A stretch of 18,910 bases of DNA. It comes from Zopfochytrium polystomum. Its lineage: Eukaryota; Chytridiomycota; Chytridiomycetes; Chytridiales; Chytridiaceae. Below are positions 10,312 to 18,910 of this stretch, in pieces; the stretch's first letter is position 1; every line of letters starts with the position of its first letter. The notes under the pieces were generated by a model. The model was not told where the DNA came from, made no database searches, and saw only the letters and a program-made list of their open reading frames with translations. The stretch spans positions 1 to 18,910 of the forward strand of contig JAIVFJ010000616.1 of NCBI GenBank assembly GCA_025765615.1. The letters are read 5' to 3'. A program made the translations under genes and the position numbers.

Positions 10312-11712
10312 ATGCTACCGACCACTGTCTTCATCGTCGTCTGCGAATACCTCAACCACAGCGATCGCTTCCGCCTCGCAGCCATCGCCCAGCTCCCGTT
10401 CGTCCTTACAGCCACCGCAAGAGGCGCCAGCCACCGCGACGACGATTTCGTCTCCGTACTCGCCGACCCCGATCTTCTCGATATTCTCGCTCTTCACCCG
10501 CCCAGCGCATTCGACGCCCTTCCCCTGGCCATCGAAGCCGCCGTCGTCGATCGAGCGAGCGCTCTCGGAAGAGTCGCTGTCCTCGAACTGTGGCGCCGCC
10601 GAAGGGGTGCCGACATCCCGTGCACCACGGCTGCGGTGGACGACGCCAGCGGCAACGGACACGTCGAGGTGCTGCAGTGGTGGAGGCAGCGGTGGCGCGA
10701 GCGGGAGCAGCCACCACCCGAGATCCCCTATACGCGACACGCATTCGAGCAGCATGTGTGGGGGCCGAAGTGGGATGTCATGGAGTGGTGGAGGCGCAGC
10801 GGGCTCCGCGTGCTCTGCTCGGATCGGCTGCTGGATATGGTGAGCGCGGAAGGTCGGCTGGACGTGCTGCGGTGGTTGAAGGAGGGCAAAACGGGAGAGG
10901 GCAGCCTGTCGACCAACAATCCGTGGACGTTCCGATACGCGAGCTCCTACAATCCGAACGAGCTTGATTTTAATCCTGTCACCGTCAGCTGGCACCGCTC
11001 GGCAGAGAACGAACTCGAGATCCACAAGGATGGTCTCCTTGGGGCCACGCGAAACGGCCATCTTCGAGTGCTGCTTTGGTGGCAGCAAACACTCAAATCG
11101 AACTTCCCGCGAAAGATTCCCGGTATCATGGACGAAGTGAGTAAAACGGGGAGGCTGGAGATGCTCGAGTTCTGGAGGCGGAGCGGAGTCAAGCTTTCGT
11201 ACACGTCGGAAGCCGTTGACGGCGCGAGCGAGCGCGGCGACCTCCAAGTCCTTCAGTGGTGGGCGGCAAGCGGACTGAAGGTCCTGTACTCGGAAAAAGC
11301 GATGGATCGGGCCAGCGCCAATCACCACCTTCACGTCTTGAACTGGTGGAGCAGCTCTCGATTCACCCTGGAGTGCAGCATCAACGCCATGGATTCAGCA
11401 AGCGGTAATGGGCATGTTGCAGTTCTACAGTGGTGGAAAGACACTGGCGTGGAACTGAAGTACAGCGCAATTGCTATTCACGGGGCAACTCTCTCTGGCC
11501 ATGTGAACGTGCTACAATGGTGGATGGACAGCGGTCTGGAAATCAAGTATGTGCAGGAGACAGTGGACGAAGCGTTGAGTGGAGATCCAGCGGTGGCAGA
11601 ATGGTGGCTGGCTGTGGGATTGCCCACACTGAAGGAGAAAATGGTCCAACCAAGTATCGAGTCGAACCAAACGCCATCCCTTGCCAAGAGCAAGTGGTCA
11701 TGGTGGGGTTGA
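10312..11712 (+). CDS. F-box-like N-terminus plus WW ankyrin-like repeats (paralog 2, intact)
   Basis: An uninterrupted single-exon frame of 467 codons. The start at 10312 (MLPTTVFIVVCEYLNHSDRF) is preferred over a frame-open triplet at 10267 because it aligns with paralog 3 (MLPSPILLAICEFLNGSDRL) and has GCCACC before it. The first 35 residues look like an F-box (LP-x-x-V, YLNHSDRFRLA). About eleven ankyrin-like units follow, including AVDDASGNGHVEVLQWW, AMDSASGNGHVAVLQWW and SGHVNVLQWWMDSGLEIKY. A non-repeat insert near residues 200-240 interrupts the array. The terminal cap (AEWWLAVGLPTLKEKM) is shared with paralog 3. A protein-binding scaffold, possibly an SCF substrate receptor, is inferred; no enzyme motif is visible. 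Confidence 0.85.
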   Translation: MLPTTVFIVVCEYLNHSDRFRLAAIAQLPFVLTATARGASHRDDDFVSVLADPDLLDILALHPPSAFDALPLAIEAAVVDRASALGRVAVLELWRRRRGADIPCTTAAVDDASGNGHVEVLQWWRQRWREREQPPPEIPYTRHAFEQHVWGPKWDVMEWWRRSGLRVLCSDRLLDMVSAEGRLDVLRWLKEGKTGEGSLSTNNPWTFRYASSYNPNELDFNPVTVSWHRSAENELEIHKDGLLGATRNGHLRVLLWWQQTLKSNFPRKIPGIMDEVSKTGRLEMLEFWRRSGVKLSYTSEAVDGASERGDLQVLQWWAASGLKVLYSEKAMDRASANHHLHVLNWWSSSRFTLECSINAMDSASGNGHVAVLQWWKDTGVELKYSAIAIHGATLSGHVNVLQWWMDSGLEIKYVQETVDEALSGDPAVAEWWLAVGLPTLKEKMVQPSIESNQTPSLAKSKWSWWG

Positions 11713-11744
11713 TGGCAGCTTTTTCAGTTGGGACGGAAACTCCT

Positions 11745-11750
11745 AATAAA
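11745..11750 (+). terminator. Candidate poly(A) signal of WW paralog 2
   Basis: AATAAA lies about 33 bases after the TGA of the preceding gene, a plausible position for 3' end formation. Confidence 0.5.
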
Positions 11751-12078
11751 TCCTCATCACACTTTTGTGCTTTCGAGCGTTCGCGACTTTCTCATCGAGA
11801 TGACGAACAGAGTGCGGTGTGTGGATGTGTGTGCTTTACGTTGAAGGATTTTGTGTGTGTGCAAGCTCTATTGGGCGCAAAAAAAAAGGTACTGACCTTT
11901 CGCTCAAGGGCTCTTTCTCTATTCCCAATTCTGCGGAGCCTGCGCGCCCAGCGACGACATGAGCCGAGCCCTTCCTCAAGGCCCGTAGCAGCAACTGCAA
12001 TGGCTGGCCCGTTTGCCGATTTAGTAAAGTTTGTCGGGCCCGATATGCGACTCTCGGCGGACCTGAGCGGCGGACAAG

Positions 12079-12118
12079 CACAACAACAACAACAAAAAAA
12101 AAAAAAAAAAAAAAAAAA
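12079..12118. repeat. (CAA)n followed by a run of 25 A
   Basis: Several CAA units run into an uninterrupted A run at 12094-12118. This is a simple repeat. It could be the tail of an old retroposed sequence, but I see no target-site duplication or RNA-gene-like head. Confidence 0.85.
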
Positions 12119-12180
12119 GAAGCGAAATCGATAAACAATCAAAAGCATAAATCAATACAGCTCTTCCGTCATGGTGGGCG

Positions 12181-12189
12181 TATAAAAAG
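12181..12189 (+). promoter_or_regulatory. TATA box
   Basis: TATAAAAAG lies 78 bases before the ATG at 12267 of the reductase gene. It is the clearest core promoter element in the window. Confidence 0.6.
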
Positions 12190-12266
12190 GCCTACCTTCC
12201 AATCTGCGCAGCAGTCTATCTAGTGAAACGCCATAACTACCAAAACCTGCCTTAGCTCAATCAAAC

Positions 12267-13288
12267 ATGGCCTTTGTACCCCGTCCCCGCTCCAAAGACG
12301 CCCCTCGGCTTCCACCGCATCCAGCCCACAAAAGGCCGGCGTGAGAGTATCGCCCCTCTGCCTCGACGCCATGAACTTTGGCGACGCGTGGGCTCCGTTC
12401 ATGGGCAAGTGCACCAAAGGCACGACGTTCGAGATCCTCGACTACTTCTTCCAGGCCGGCGGCAACTTAATCGACACCTCCACCAACTACCAAGGCGTGG
12501 AGAGCGAGCAGTGGATCGGCGAGTGGATGGCCCTCGCGCAAGAACCGCGACCAGATCGTCCTCGCGACAAAGTACACGTCCTGCTACCCGAAACCGGGCG
12601 GGCCCGAAGTCGTTAAGATCGACTACCAGGGCAACCACTCAAAGAGCTTGCGACACTCGGTCGACGCCAGCCTCAAGAAGTTGGGCACAGACTACATCGA
12701 CCTTTTGTACGTCCACTGGTGGGACTTTTCCACGTCGATCGAGGAGGTCATACAGTCGCTTCACCGCCTCGTCCTCGCCGGAAAGGTTCTACATCGGCGT
12801 CAGCGACACCCCCGCGTGGATCGCGAGCAGCGCGAACCGGTACGCGCGCGACAAAGGTTTGACGGAATTTTGAGTGCACCAGGGCAGGTGGTCGGCCGCG
12901 GACCGCGAATTTGAGCGCGACATCTTGCCCATGGCGGTGTTGGAGGGTATGGCGCGGCGCGCTTGGAAGCGGCATTTTCAAGAGCGCGGCGGAGCTGGCG
13001 AGTACCCAGTCGGAGGGGCGGTCGGCGGCCTCCGCTTTGGACAAGCAGCGCGCCGTGGCGGCGGTGCTCGAAAGGGTTGCGAAGCGCAAAGACATGGTCA
13101 TCACGTCGGTCGCGCTTGCCTATGTCTTGCACAAGGCGTCCTACGTGTTCTCCATCGTCGGCGGTCGCAAGGTCGAGCACCTCAAGGGCAACATTGCCGC
13201 CCTCTCGCTCGAGCTGACCGAGGAGAACATTGCGGAGATTGAAGATGCCGCTTCCGTTCGACATCGGGTTTCCGGTAGTTGTCTGTGA
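12267..13288 (+). pseudogene. Aldo-keto reductase, aryl-alcohol dehydrogenase type, frame-broken
   Basis: The family reduces aldehydes and ketones with NADPH. Segments in order: PAPKTPLGFHRIQPTK, AGVRVSPLCLDAMNFGDAW, GGNLIDTSTNYQGVESEQW, RDQIVLATKYTSCYPKPGG, LRHSVDASLKKLGTDYIDLL, YVHWWDF, YIGVSDTPAWIASSANRYAR, VHQGRWSAADREFERDI, then ALGSGIFKSAAEL and VALAYVLHKASYVFSIVGGR. The catalytic Asp and Tyr (DTSTNY), Lys (ATKY) and His (YVHWW) are all still encoded. The frame changes near 12279-12282, 12330-12333, 12537-12543, 12786-12788, about 12950 and about 13240. A TGA at 12871-12873 replaces the Ser expected in F-S-V-x-Q-G-R-W. The 3' end is uncertain (it may reach 13433). It may be a true pseudogene or a gene damaged by sequencing error. 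Confidence 0.75.
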
Positions 13289-13943
13289 GTCTGCGGGGAG
13301 CGTGAGAGAGGCAAGGGGAGAAATGGAGCGTGCTTCAGCTTGGAGGAATCCAGAAGCGCTATCGAATACGAACCCTTCCCACGGGGCAATCGCAGCAAGG
13401 TGCGGTGGCTGGCCCTCCGCAATGAAATATTGAGACATTGCGAGCTGGCTGTTGCCGCTGACGCCAACCTATGCAGAGTTTTTAGCCACGGTGACCAGGC
13501 GCAATCGACCAGCATACGCACCGATATCTCACCTTTCCATTGCACCAACTTTGGGCCGCAAGCCACTCGATCACGTCATGCGAATCATTGACGGTCTAAC
13601 GTTTATTTAGCATTTTCAGCGAGGAAGAGAACGCCCCGCGCGTGCCAGCCGGAGCAGCTGGGTGGAGCGGTCGACGGGTGTTGTCCGTAACTACTGCATT
13701 AATCACGCGGCTGCAAATCGAATTCCGCAAGCTCCGTCCTCGTCCAGAAGTGCGGAGATTGAAACGAACAAGAAAGGAAGACCACTCTGTGTCCCCGGAC
13801 ATTGCATGCATGAATCTTGCGACATCGCGCCGCCAAAAAAGGAACGTCGCGTGACGTTTCGAGTGACCCCGCGCGCGCACGCACACACGCACACGGCAGG
13901 CCTTCCTGACCTGCACTCAGATCAGAACTACCATATTATTTGT

Positions 13944-13978
13944 TAGCATTATTAATATTAATATATTTATTAATATTT
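13944..13978. repeat. AT-rich patch with TTAATATT inverted repeats
   Basis: Overlapping ATTAATATTAAT and ATTTATTAATATT segments form an imperfect palindrome in an otherwise GC-rich gap. It could be a matrix- or replication-associated element, or simply low-complexity DNA. Confidence 0.5.
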
Positions 13979-14496
13979 CTCCAAGGCGCTTCCGGCTGAC
14001 GGACCCCAACATCACGCCCCAAGTTTCGAGGCCGTGCCACGCTGGGCCGTGGAGGCAGGCTGTTTTCGTGGTTAAGGTGGTTCGTGGCCATTGCCGCTGA
14101 AGAAGTGTGAGGCAAAGAAAAGACAGAAATACAGTTGAAAGAAAAGAAAAAAATAAAGTTCACCCACCAATCATTATCATACATGACGAGCCGCAGCGGT
14201 ACTCGGTCGGACACCCGCCGCTGGATCCGCCGCTCCTGACAACCGTCTCGAGTACGCACGGCACTTACCGTCCACTCCTGGATGCACCAAACCACAATAC
14301 GCTCGCAGGGGCGTTCAAGTGCGGAAGTTGCTAGCTCATCTGGCTTTTCGCCATTTTCGCTCTCCATAAGTGCCTATGTGAGGAATCCCTTTCTATCCAC
14401 AAATCGAACCAATAAAATCACAGGCGCATTCTGTCGCAGTATCACTCCACACCCGGCAGCGTTCCAAGGGGAGAAGGCGGATTTGGGTAGGGATGG

Positions 14497-14513
14497 GTTT
14501 ACTTTCGGTAAAC
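14497..14513. promoter_or_regulatory. Inverted GTTTAC/GTAAAC pair upstream of WW paralog 3
   Basis: Perfect 6-base arms with a 5-base spacer, about 80 bases before the ATG at 14593. GTAAAC is the core of forkhead-type sites. Function is speculative. Confidence 0.3.
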
Positions 14514-14592
14514 TGAACAAGCGCAAGCGGGGCTGGGGCGGATTCGTGCTCCAGGGACGCAAACTCAGCCGCCAAACTCCAACCATTCTGCC

Positions 14593-15423
14593 ATGCTCCC
14601 GTCGCCGATTCTCCTCGCGATCTGTGAATTTCTCAACGGTAGCGATCGCCTCCGCCTCGCGGCCATCAGCTGCATTCCCTCAGTCCTCGTGGCTTCAGTG
14701 CGCAGTTCCGATTCACGCGACCTTGTGTCGGCGGCCACCGAAATAGAGCTCCTCGTTCTGATCGCCCGGTGCGCTCCCTCCGCTCTAGATGCCTTCACGC
14801 CGTCCCTGCAGTCAGCCATCGACCGCGCAACAGCCCAGGGGCGTCTGGCCGTTCTCGAATGGTGGTATCGTCGCCTGGGTACTCAGATCCAGTCCAACGC
14901 ACAAGCAGTCGACGCAGCCAGCGCCAACGGGCACCTCAAGGTTCTCGAATGGTGGCACCTTCGCTGGCGCGAGCGCCATCCCTTCAAGATCCCGTACTCT
15001 GTGAATGCCGTTGATCAAGCCAGCGGAAACAACCACGTCCACGTGTTGGAGTGGTGGAAGACCTCTCATCTCCGATTCATGTACACCGAGCTTGCGATGG
15101 ACATTGCAAGCGCCTACGGACACACGGCGGTCCTCCAGTGGTGGAAAGAAAGCGGGTTTCCGCTTAAGTACAGCACAAAAGCTATGAACTGGGCCACTCA
15201 CTACGGGCATGTGAACGTGCTGCAGTGGTGGTTGGACAGTGGACTTGAAATCAAGTGCTCCCGGGAGACTTTGGACGAGGAAATAAGCCATCCCATTGCT
15301 CGCGAATGGTGGCAGAATGTTGGGTTGAAGGCGTTGAACGACGAGATTAGCACACCGAATGGCTTGCGCGCTTTGATGAACCGCCAATGGAGGGCTTTGT
15401 CGAAAGTCCTTTGCAGAAAATAA
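14593..15423 (+). CDS. F-box-like N-terminus plus WW ankyrin-like repeats (paralog 3, intact, short)
   Basis: An uninterrupted 276-codon frame starting MLPSPILLAICEFLNGSDRL, which aligns residue for residue with the start of paralog 2 and resembles an F-box. About six ankyrin-like units follow (AVDAASANGHLKVLEWW, AVDQASGNNHVHVLEWW, AMDIASAYGHTAVLQWW, YGHVNVLQWWLDSGLEIK) and the cap REWWQNVGLKALNDEI. Its first two and last units match the corresponding units of paralog 2, including the unusual W-x-x-R-W-R-E-R insert in unit 2, so it looks like the short form of the same gene. No intron, signal peptide or membrane segment is visible. A scaffold or substrate-receptor role is inferred. Confidence 0.85.
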   Translation: MLPSPILLAICEFLNGSDRLRLAAISCIPSVLVASVRSSDSRDLVSAATEIELLVLIARCAPSALDAFTPSLQSAIDRATAQGRLAVLEWWYRRLGTQIQSNAQAVDAASANGHLKVLEWWHLRWRERHPFKIPYSVNAVDQASGNNHVHVLEWWKTSHLRFMYTELAMDIASAYGHTAVLQWWKESGFPLKYSTKAMNWATHYGHVNVLQWWLDSGLEIKCSRETLDEEISHPIAREWWQNVGLKALNDEISTPNGLRALMNRQWRALSKVLCRK

Positions 15424-15766
15424 TGTTTTGCCTCTCAAATACTGAATTTGCGAAGTCATTCCGGCGTCCCCAGCGTTGGTGCAGGATAAGCAAAGAACGG
15501 CCACTGCTACTACTCTGTTGGAGTCAGGTTTGAGCAATCCTCATTGTTCCAGTGTTGGAGCCATGGATGGTCATGGGTTGACAAGAAACAATAAACGGTA
15601 TGGAATCATATTCTGCCATCTAAAAGAGTAAGTTGCGCAGCCTCTATGACAAAATCCACTCGATTGATCAACTGATGGCCTCCGTCTCTACACAGTTCAC
15701 AGGAAACAAAATGTTTTTATGCATGTGAGTAACTTGTGACAAAACTCCGTTGAAAACTTCTTTCAC
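15424..15766. other. Intergenic gap between convergent WW paralog 3 and WSC-like copy A
   Basis: About 340 bases with both 3' UTRs. The half near 15640-15766 resembles the region just downstream of WSC-like copy B (17690-17816), showing that the tandem duplication includes the 3' flank. Confidence 0.5.
15590..15595 (+). terminator. Candidate poly(A) signal of WW paralog 3
   Basis: AATAAA about 167 bases after the TAA of the preceding gene. Confidence 0.4.
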
Positions 15767-17067
15767 TCAACTTGCAGTATCCTCGTATCCAACAAACTTT
15801 CTCGAAACAGTCGACGTTGCCGTCGCCGTCGTCCCCACCCTTGACACGAGCGATCCACCCCTCGGCATAAACCCGGTCAAGGACGACTCGGTATCCACGC
15901 TGTCCCTGTTGGGAGGAACGTGGATCTCAGGAGAGTAAAACGCCGACGCGCTGGGCGAAATGACGACGGCGTCGTCGCGGAGACGGATGGTCGCTTGCGC
16001 TGCGGCGGGACGGGTCTCGCTGCGGCTGACGATGTCTGCAGGCGGCGGCGTGGGATCCAGGGCCGGCGGGCTCGGAATGCCGGCGGAGGGGCGTCACGGA
16101 TTGCGGGTGGAGGGATCGCGAGCGGAGGGCGGATCGCGGCAGCCTCTGACGTTAGGACACGCTCGCTGGTGGGAGGGAAGCGAGCGGCGGGGGGCGACCA
16201 GCGCGATGGGCGGCGCCGGCTGTGGTGGTACTGAGTTGCCGACCAATTGCGTCCAACGGCCTGCCCCGCCGCCCGCTGGAAAGGAGGCGGATTTCTCGTG
16301 TAGCCCCATGTCGCTGTCGCGGTGGCGCCGACGTTGAACCATCGCGTAAGCAATTCCGAGACCAACTAACACGAGGGTGATCGCGCCGATAACGGCGCCG
16401 ATCACGGCGGCATTGAGCGAAGTGCCGGTCCCTGACGGAGAGGGAGAGGGAGTGGGGCTCGTGAGGCCGGGACTGAGAGGTGTTGAGGCGCTCTCGATCG
16501 ATACCGACCGATGGAGTGAGGCCGGCGATGGTGGTCGTCCTTTGTGGTCCTGCGATCGTCACACCAAGATTGCTGGGCGATTCTGCAGATGTGGAGGAAG
16601 TGCCAGCGCCAGGGTTGGGAGACGAAGCGCCAGCGCCGGACCCGTTGTCGATGCGCTGGTACAGCTCCCATCGACTGTTAGAGTAGTGCCCACACCACTC
16701 CATTCCGTCGACGTGGCTGCATGTGTCGCACCAGGCGCTTGCATTCAGGGGGTTGGCGGGCTGGGGTCGACCCCACGCAAATGCAGGTGAAGGTGCAGCG
16801 GTCTCCGCCAACGGTGACGCAGTCTTGCTGCAGCCAGAGGAAGGCCGAGGAAGTGCAGCACTGAGCGGCGTCCGATCGCGTGCGGTTCTTGTCCACGGAG
16901 ATGCCGGCGGGAGCGGGTTCGTTCGCCGTGAGGCCGTAGCAGCCGAGAGGTTTCAGGGTGGTATCGGCCCGCACATGTAGTTGGTGCTGCAAGGCGGAGA
17001 GGGTTGTTACGAGTAGGAAGGAGAGAATGCGAATCCGCCCGTTGCTCAGCTCTCGTGGGCGCCGCAT
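15767..17067 (-). CDS. WSC-like single-pass surface protein, copy A (frameshifted)
   Basis: The layout resembles fungal WSC wall-stress sensors. The start (17067) gives MRRPRELSNGRIRILSFLLV and a hydrophobic signal peptide. Next comes a Cys-rich domain with PLGCYGLTANEPAPAG, SDAAQCC, DCVTVGGDRCTFTCICVG, SAWCDTCSHVDGMEWCGHYS and RWELYQRID, which fits a divergent WSC pattern (GCY start, C-x-C middle, CG and Tyr end). Then a Ser/Thr/Pro-rich stalk ending SPTPSPSPSGTGTS, a membrane helix AVIGAVIGAITLVLVGLGIA followed by QRRRHRD, and a Pro-rich cytosolic tail with DDAVVISP, HVPPNRDSVDTES and the C-terminus VSRKFVGYEDTAS. Frame changes are needed near 16750-16770, 16490-16500 and in the tail near 16080-16110. 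Stress-sensor function is inferred from architecture only. Confidence 0.65.
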
Positions 17068-17816
<749 letters not shown>

Positions 17817-18910
17817 TCAACTTGCAGTGTCCTCGTAGCCAACAAACTTTCTCGAAACAGTCGAAGTCGCCGTCGCCGTGGTCGCCGCCCTGGACACGAG
17901 CGACCACCTCGCGGGATAAACCCGATCAATGATTCGGTATCCACGCTGTCTCTGGCGGGAGGAACGTGGACCTGCGGAGCGTAAAATGCGGTGGCGCCTG
18001 GGGAAATGACGACGGCGTCGTCGGGGGGAGGGGGTCGCTTGCGCTCCCGCGCGATCGGGTCTCGCTGGTGGACGACGTTGTGTGCAGGCGGCGGGTGGGG
18101 TCCATGGCGGGCGGGCTCGGGATGCCGGAAGGCGTCACCGACTGCCGCAGGGAGATACCGTCCTGGCGGCTCGTTCGGCCTCTGGTGTTGGAACTCGGCT
18201 CTTCGTGGGGAGGCGAGCCGCGGGAGAGACCAGCGCGATGGGCGGCGCTGGCTGGGGCGGAAGTATTGAGTTGCCGGCCAACCGCGTCCAGCCGACATCC
18301 CCTGCCGGGATGGGTTTCATCGGACCTTTGTGGTCTGACGGTGGACCCCCGGGGGTTGTTGCGGAAAAGTAGGCGGTGTTCTCAGGTGTCCCCGGACGGC
18401 GGCGCCGACGTTGAACGATCGCGTACGCAATGCCAAGACCAACAACACGAGCGTGATCGCCCCGATAACGGCCCCGATCACGCTTGAATTCAGAGCCGTA
18501 CGGAGCCTGATGGTGTGGCAGAAGGACTTGTGATGCCGGGCATGAGAGGGTTGAAATGGTCTCGATCGAGGCCGATGACTGAGCTAAGCCGGCGATGGTG
18601 GTCGTCGTTTGGGGGTCCGGCAATCGTCACACCAGGCTGCTCGACGCTTCCGCGGGAGCAGATGTATACCAGAGATAAGAGATGCAGCACTCGTGTCGGA
18701 CCCGCCTCGTCGTCAATGCGCTGGTTACAGCTCCCATTGATTGTTGGAGATGTGCCCACACCAGTCCATTCTACGACATGGCTGCACTGGCCGCAATAGG
18801 AGCTTGTGTTCAGAGGGTTACGGGCTGGGTCGGACCCGAAGCAGGCAAGTGTAGACACAGCGGCCTCCTCCAATAGTGATGCAGTCCTTGCTGCAGCCAG
18901 AGGAAGGAGG
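17817..18910 (-). CDS. WSC-like single-pass surface protein, copy B (5' end outside the window, frameshifted)
   Basis: A diverged tandem copy of the preceding gene. Visible parts: KDCITIGGGRCVYTC, NPLNTSSYCGQCSHVV, DWCGHISNNQWEL and QRIDDEAGP from the Cys-rich domain; a short Ser/Thr stalk (PGITSPSATPSGS); membrane helix SSVIGAVIGAITLVL with VGLGIAYAIVQRRRRR; then a cytosolic tail with WTRLAGNSILPPQPAPPIAL, DDAVVISPGATAFYAPQ, HVPPARDSVDTES and the same C-terminus VSRKFVGYEDTAS ending at TGA 17817-17819. Frame changes are needed near 18770, 18720-18735, 18485, 18450, about 18130 and 17900. The signal peptide and start lie beyond 18910. It may be functional with sequencing errors, or a decaying duplicate. 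Confidence 0.6.

Larger units (their letters stand above)
11713..12266. other. Intergenic gap between WW paralog 2 and the broken reductase gene
   Basis: About 550 bases. It holds the 3' UTR of paralog 2, a (CAA)n plus poly(A) tract at about 12079-12118, and a TATA box at 12181. Open frames through the poly(A) tract are low-complexity artefacts. Confidence 0.45.
13289..14592. other. 1.3 kb gap without a supported gene
   Basis: I see only fragments without family resemblance on either strand. Notable content: a CG/CA-alternating stretch near 13868-13897, an AT-rich partly palindromic patch at 13944-13978, a purine-rich stretch near 14107-14160, and an inverted repeat at 14497-14513. The last part should be the promoter of WW paralog 3. 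Confidence 0.4.

Noticed and set aside
10315..11334. A 339-codon minus-strand frame antisense to WW paralog 2
   Set aside because: It mirrors the GC-rich codon pattern of the real gene; its composition follows the repeats on the opposite strand.
11713..12118. A SINE or processed retrogene ending in the poly(A) run
   Set aside because: No tRNA-like promoter boxes, target-site duplication or gene homology precede the run.
13936..14367. A 143-codon minus-strand frame with a hydrophobic patch in the 1.3 kb gap
   Set aside because: Low-complexity ends (Asn/Ile run from the AT-rich patch), no family resemblance, and no paralog or splice support.
14282..14746. A 154-codon plus-strand frame overlapping the start of WW paralog 3
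   Set aside because: It overlaps the well-supported F-box-like start in another frame and has no recognisable features.

Overview
This window is eukaryotic and most likely comes from a chytrid-type fungus. Genes are split by very short GT-AG introns (about 44-94 nt, often with CTAAC/CTGAC-like branch sites). Intergenic gaps are small and genes lie on both strands. The set combines an LKB1-type kinase, the dynein regulator LIS1, mitochondrial COQ8, WSC-like wall-sensor candidates and a family of Trp-Trp ankyrin-like proteins that I associate with zoosporic fungi. The lineage is an inference; no rRNA or marker gene is present.

Layout: (1) 20-672 (+), the 3' end of an unidentified acidic-tailed protein. 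(2) 855-3737 (-), an LKB1/STK11-like kinase with a long Ser/Arg-rich N-terminus and a polybasic tail on a last small exon. (3) 4228-5906 (+), LIS1, divergent from the kinase. (4) 6563-8861 (-), COQ8 (ADCK/UbiB) with a mitochondrial presequence. (5) 9055-10142 (-), 10312-11712 (+) and 14593-15423 (+), three paralogs with an F-box-like start followed by about 29-residue ankyrin-like repeats carrying a WW signature. (6) 12267 to about 13288 (+), a broken aldo-keto reductase gene of the aryl-alcohol dehydrogenase type between the second and third paralogs, with a good TATA box. (7) 15767-17067 (-) and 17817 to beyond the window end (-), a tandem pair of secreted, single-pass WSC-like proteins about 2.05 kb apart. 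A perfect (GA)51 tract lies just upstream of the first copy.

Almost every conserved gene needs one or more single-base frame corrections, many of them in short homopolymers. The simplest reading is residual sequencing or consensus error. Two in-frame stops at otherwise conserved positions (the final WW of the first ankyrin paralog, and a Ser position in the reductase) could be real lesions. No tRNA, rRNA, CRISPR array or recognisable transposase was found.

The genes do not form a pathway. The more biological parts of the window are the small expanding WW-repeat cluster, the duplicated wall-sensor pair, and the LKB1 kinase with its unusual termini.
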